From: Amorphochlora amoebiformis
Lineage: Eukaryota > Cercozoa > Chlorarachniophyceae
Direction of reading: 5' to 3'
Assembly (NCBI GenBank): GCA_054601695.1
Contig: BAAHQB010000250.1
Coordinates: forward strand, 124,001 to 188,000
DNA length: 64,000 nt
Shown here: positions 52,256-64,000 of the stretch, piece after piece
Layout of the letters: each line of letters begins with the position of its first letter
Numbering within the stretch: the stretch's first letter is position 1
Position numbers and translations under genes: made by a program
Notes under the pieces: generated by a model
Databases searched by the model: none
Seen by the model: only the letters and a program-made list of their open reading frames with translations
What the model was told of the DNA's origin: nothing

Positions 52256-52735
52256 TTACTCTTATATATGTACTCATTTCATAGTATGTATAATCAAATG
52301 CATAGAATAATATGAATACCATTTACATAATATATAATATATATGTATATATATCTAGTTAAAGCAACAATATAAATAGCATGAGGGGACACAGTTGGAA
52401 GACTAGATATCGATAGCATATTGAAACATTGTCCTTTATACTATAGATAGCTGAAGATCGCTGGAGATTCCCAAGATTCCGATACTCTATCCGGCATAAC
52501 CGGAAGTAATGAGGGCTTTCGAGTAGTATGTGACAGGACGTGACATCACGCCATGTCATGCTTATGGACCATCCCGAAGGTTCGAATCTGTTCTAGAAGT
52601 TCTAAAATATTCTGTGCGTAGATACCCATTTTATCCACATTCAATTTACCATAAATCAAGTGGACTACAATCAAACACTGGACACTGTTCTACCATACCG
52701 TTGCGCGAACTATATATATAAGGATACTGACATAT

Positions 52736-52781
<46 letters not shown>

Positions 52782-53892
52782 TATTGTCATATTGTGAATA
52801 ACATGTAATAAATACTTATTATTAGTTTGAATATTTTTATGATATATGTATGTGTGTAACGATAGCCCAGGTCTAGGAAGTGTCTCCTCACTTTAGCCTG
52901 GATCATAGGGGGTATCCCACCTTACATATACATATACATATGCGCACATACATACACACGCACCATTAAAGCTATAATATATAAATTTTTATATGTATAT
53001 ATGTATATGTATATATATATGCATATAAATATATATATACATATATACACATAGATACATAAAAACCAAAATGTACATATGAATGCAATATATGTTTATA
53101 CATTTACATATATGCATATATATATATATATATATACATGTTAGGTTTATATATATATGTAAAGACCGATGGATACATGTGTCCGCGGGCTACCTTGACG
53201 TTCTTGTCCTTCGGCTGGCTGATAACGTTGTATTTATTGGGCACACCGATAGGTTTCATATCTATTTTCTTCTCTTTCTTATCCTTAAGCCTCCTGATCC
53301 GGTCTTGGTTATACCTACAAGCAACCAGGGTCCATCAGTAAAATTCTCACCAGATGTCGTTATTATTACTCTATCTTCTTCTGCTTTCCATCACGGTAGT
53401 GGATCCCAACAAGAAGGCTGTAGTCCATGAGCGACTGCTCTTTTAAGAACGCGGCATCGTGCTGCACAACAGCTTTCAGCTTTTTCGCGACGGTGCTCGG
53501 AAGCTTAAAGCTGAAATTGTTGTCGATGAAGTCTAAATCTTTGTACACCTGAGGAAGGCAATTACCCGGGAAATCATCGCATGTTATGGTGTTTCGGTAC
53601 GCTAGGAATGTATCACCGACTCGCCCCGCTTCGCATATCGATTCACCCTGGATCCCTTGAGATCAAATATCTGGTGGATCTCGAGGGGAGTATTGAAGAC
53701 TGACTCCATGATTAAGAAGTGAAATCCCCGGAAGCTGGAGGAATAAAAACAACAGACTGATTATGTAAGGAACATATATGAAGATCTTTGCATAATATTA
53801 TATGAATATAGTTATATACATACAGTATGTGGTATACATGCAATAACGTACATATATAATTATATGTACATACCTATGTGTAGATACATATG

Positions 53893-53941
<49 letters not shown>

Positions 53942-53981
53942 CATATAAATGTATATGTGCACACGTATGTTAATATATATG

Positions 53982-54048
<67 letters not shown>

Positions 54049-54108
54049 CCAAAGGAGAAATAGAAACAATAACAATAATATACATAGATATAATAGATAT
54101 TACACACG

Positions 54109-54157
<49 letters not shown>

Positions 54158-54410
54158 ACATATATATGTATATGATAACAGATGTATATATATATATATA
54201 ATTTATATATATATATAATTTATATATTTATATATAATATATATATATATATATAATAGAAAACACATATAATGTATGTACATAGTTCTAACATTATTCA
54301 TGTCATACGTAATTACTTACCAAATATATTTGCATCTACAATAATATTATATACACATGTCCACACACATATAATATATATATATATATTATATATATTC
54401 ACATATATGC

Positions 54411-54443
<33 letters not shown>

Positions 54444-54763
54444 CAAAGTATATATACGTATGTAAGTAATCTAAAAAAAATGATATGAATGTGCATTAAA
54501 TATTAAATATTTCTGAATTGCAAAAGTTTTGTACAGCTTAGAGAGACACAATAGGGGCATTTGAACTATTGTCTCGATGTACGGACAATAACAGAATTAG
54601 TACTTTCCGGACGGTCGTACACGATGCATCCCATAGAATCGACACAGCAGGGTGTTTGGATTTTCCATAACGTGCTGATAATACCTAGCAATATCAAGCA
54701 TATATCAGGACGTTGTATAGGATATATTTATATATATATACATATACATATATATAGAAATAA

Positions 54764-54795
<32 letters not shown>

Positions 54796-54857
54796 GTACT
54801 GAATATATATAGATATTGTATAGTTCTTTATATATATATTATATATATATATATATG

Positions 54858-54945
<88 letters not shown>

Positions 54946-55443
54946 TACATATATACACTAAATATTTATATACATAATGTATATTACGTACAAAATTTTA
55001 AGATGTATATATATTTATCCCATTTAAATTTTTTAAAGTAATTCAATCCTTCGTAGTAAGTAAACCCCTGCTCTGGTAGATTGAAACAACAGCTATTATC
55101 AAGAGTAGGCTACAAATTCACATTATACATTCACATATTCATACATGCAAATATATGTGTGTATATATAATATGTATGTGTATGTATATTTATATATATA
55201 TTTATATGTATATATATATATATAATGTGTCTATATATATATACATATATTCAATATATATATGTAAATATATATATATATATATATATTATATATACAC
55301 ATATATACATGTTAACATATATGTATTTAGATACATGTCTGAGATACATTTTTTAAGCATCTATTTACGTCTATAATGTGTTATATGTACATATATATAT
55401 ATATATATTATATATATATATATATTATATATATATATATATC

Positions 55444-55492
<49 letters not shown>

Positions 55493-55528
55493 ATAATAAA
55501 TATATATATATATATATATATATAAATA

Positions 55529-55592
<64 letters not shown>

Positions 55593-55639
55593 CAATATAA
55601 TATATATGTATATGTTTATATACATATTATACATACATA

Positions 55640-55670
<31 letters not shown>

Positions 55671-56552
55671 TAATATATTTATATATATGTAATGTATTAA
55701 CACATGTAAATATGTATATAAGAGTGACGGGAGAAGTAAAAGGAGGAAAGAGGAGGAGGGAGATAGAGAAAGGAGGAAGGGGGAAGTAAGATAGGGTCAG
55801 AGATGAAGAAAAGAGGTGTTAGCGATTACGAGGGCAGGATCTTCATCAAGAGCTTGCATTCCGTCGGCGTCATGGTTTTCAACATGTATCTGTACAAACA
55901 TACGCTTATGTCCTGTCCATTAAAGTTTAAGTGGTAGGAGTAACGGTTACCTCTTGTCATGCGAATAGAAGAAAAATTGTCCACTCTTGGAATTCGTTTT
56001 GAATGATAGGTACCTAGGGTAAGATCCCATTTAGTTCACTCACCACCGAGATACATCAAAGTAACTCACTCGAAATTGCCGCAAACAGATGTGATAAATT
56101 GTACAGAACTGATCCCAAATCTCTCTCGAATCCGTCGGAAAATCTTCGGAGCGTAGGCTTTGAACTTGAAATCTCGCGAAGAGTGTGGGGCTGTGTACGG
56201 CGGACTTAGACTTCCCTCGCGTGGAAAGGTAAGCTTTAGGGTTTCCTCGAAGTCCTCTAGAAGGGGAGTTGATAGCCTGCAATCAACAGTCAGAACTTGC
56301 AATACCTTAACTCCATCCGTGTTTCTCTACCTGGTCGCGTCCTTGATCCCTCCTTGTTCCATTCCCAGCACATGGCGTATACCCACTTGCATATCGAAAG
56401 TCAATTCGAACTCAGGATGATTCTTGAGCACGCGATGAAGCAGCTTTCGTTTCTTCTTGACCTCGATATCATGAGATTTCTGTCGCTGGGGACAAAATCG
56501 CAAGTCAGTAAAAAAACGCAAGTTTAGATCGACAAACCTCCAAATTGTCCAT
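50493..56552 (-). CDS. Phosphatidylinositol phosphate kinase (PIPK family)
   Basis: Makes PtdIns bisphosphate from a PtdIns monophosphate at membranes. Twelve phase-consistent exons, 523 residues: 56552-56538, 56485-56331, 56276-56070, 56013-55951, 55889-55830, 54684-54604, 53734-53617, 53548-53370, 53314-53194, 52118-51733, 51636-51522, 50564-50493. Start ATG 56552 (MDNLE). Signatures: [12 protein letters not shown] (about 36-46), [35 protein letters not shown] (Lys151 is the expected ATP-binding Lys), [23 protein letters not shown] (218-222), [10 protein letters not shown] (274-283, catalytic) and FYVGIIDIL (IID 404-406, DFG equivalent). A Ser/Pro/Gly-rich insert (about 334-395) precedes IID. 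The kinase ends [15 protein letters not shown]; the tail ends NQALSGAS. If exon 10 is not spliced at 51733, a stop at 51720-51722 gives a shorter form. PI4P 5- versus PI5P 4-kinase type cannot be told with confidence. Confidence 0.92.
50650..50815. repeat. Tandem duplication of ~100 bp in PIP-kinase intron
   Basis: ACAGATCGACACCGAG(T)TAGG…CACAAACACACACGTAC at 50658-50712 recurs at 50754-50808 with four to five differences. Both copies contain CAG and GTATAT signals on plus but no partner exons, so they are taken as an intron repeat. Confidence 0.8.
54850..54945. repeat. (TA)n-(GA)n compound microsatellite
   Basis: About 75 bp of TA followed by a GA run of about ten units (54925-54945). Typical of the intron filler in this window. 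Confidence 0.95.
55026..55115. repeat. Dispersed repeat copy related to 40741-40828
   Basis: AATTCAATCCTTCGTAGTAAG…TGGTAGATTGAAAC…ATCAAGAGTAGGCTAC aligns along its length with the helicase-intron segment at 40741-40828, at roughly 70% by eye. It sits in the large PIP-kinase intron 54685-55829. No gene is visible. Confidence 0.6.
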
Positions 56553-56995
56553 AGTAGGTGAAATCTATTGTAAAAGCTATTTGAATAGGCGGTGTTCGAC
56601 GGGCGGCGTCCCTGCTTCGATCCCGTGAAAAGAAATCAATCTAATCTGTGGGACGACAAAGCCGCCATTTTCTGGGAGAGACGGCAAAGAAATAATTCTT
56701 TCAATACACAATTCTGCGGCTATTATGGGGTTGACGCTTGTGAAACGAGGCTAGTAAGGCTGCCGATACACACTCCTAGGAGAATCTGCAGAGAATCCGG
56801 GGATACCTTTCGAGATAAATCTTTCATGAGCCGCCAAATCAATCAGTGAGACACATACATTGTACACGTCTGATCACTCTCCAACGCTTTTCATGGTTTA
56901 GTACTAGTAAACCACCGACGACGTGGAAGCTTGGGGCAACTTTCAAGGACTCTGCTTTCCGAACAGTATATATTTTACATTTTCTTTTCAATTAG
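56553..56995. promoter_or_regulatory. Divergent intergenic region / unresolved 5' end of the coiled-coil gene
   Basis: Between the PIP-kinase start (minus) and the first placed exon of the plus-strand coiled-coil gene. No TA repeats. Plus frame 56592-56759 (…RNQSNLWDDKAAIFWERR…ETRL, then GTAAGG) is open and looks coding-like but has no ATG. An alternative start is ATG 56826 (MSRQIN then GTGAGA). Neither joins exon 56996 in phase by itself, so one or two short exons remain unplaced here. Confidence 0.5.
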
Positions 56996-63991
<6,996 letters not shown>

Positions 63992-64000
63992 GTACGAACA

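Noticed and set aside
53549-53616. Apparent frameshift between DLKGS and the MDYSL part of the PIP kinase
   Set aside because: Explained by a 68-nt GT...AG intron (GTGATACATT…CTTCCTCAG); the phases then agree.

Overview
This window is nuclear DNA from a eukaryote, probably a flagellated protist or alga; I cannot place it further. The evidence is five multi-exon genes with GT...AG introns, vertebrate-type TTAGGG repeats inside the sequence, a nucleolar DEAD-box helicase, a phosphatidylinositol phosphate kinase and a coiled-coil protein of ciliary type. By reading exons by hand and checking every splice phase I placed 102 exons totalling about 8.2 kb (about 13% of the window). The rest is mostly intron, filled with (TA)n/(TATG)n microsatellites, TTAGGG-type arrays and polypyrimidine tracts. 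The long Tyr/Ile/His-rich reading frames are translated TA/CA repeats, not proteins.

Layout: (1) 121-14891, minus: SH3-domain protein with a Lys/Pro-rich N-terminal part and about 75-residue helical repeats, running off the left edge. (2) 16695 to about 28758, minus: DUF2064/TIGR04282 glycosyltransferase-like protein. (3) 28838 (possibly 28769)-49676, plus: DBP7/DDX31 ribosome-biogenesis helicase, starting almost head-to-head with gene 2. (4) 50493-56552, minus: PIP kinase, complete, convergent with gene 3. (5) 56996-63991, plus: coiled-coil protein resembling CCDC180/DUF4455, divergent from gene 4 and running off the right edge.

The genes share no obvious pathway: rRNA processing helicase, membrane lipid kinase, possible flagellar coiled coil, sugar transferase-like enzyme, SH3 scaffold. 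They share an intron style. Many introns are hundreds of bases of TA repeat, but a minority are 38-70 nt with no repeat, most clearly in the 5' half of the PIP kinase.

Three features stand out. First, at least nine exons are surrounded by partial copies of themselves ('exon echoes'): copies of the 5' end with its acceptor lie upstream, copies of the 3' end with its donor lie downstream. Second, a structured motif of about 20-85 bp recurs ten times, always in the same orientation against TTAGGG-type arrays. Third, telomere-type arrays lie in introns so that their own sequence supplies splice signals (GTTAGGG donors, CTAAC/CCCTAG acceptors); one array of about 434 bp splits the Walker A codons of the helicase. 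A fourth oddity is an 0.8 kb block extremely rich in CTAG between the convergent genes 3 and 4.
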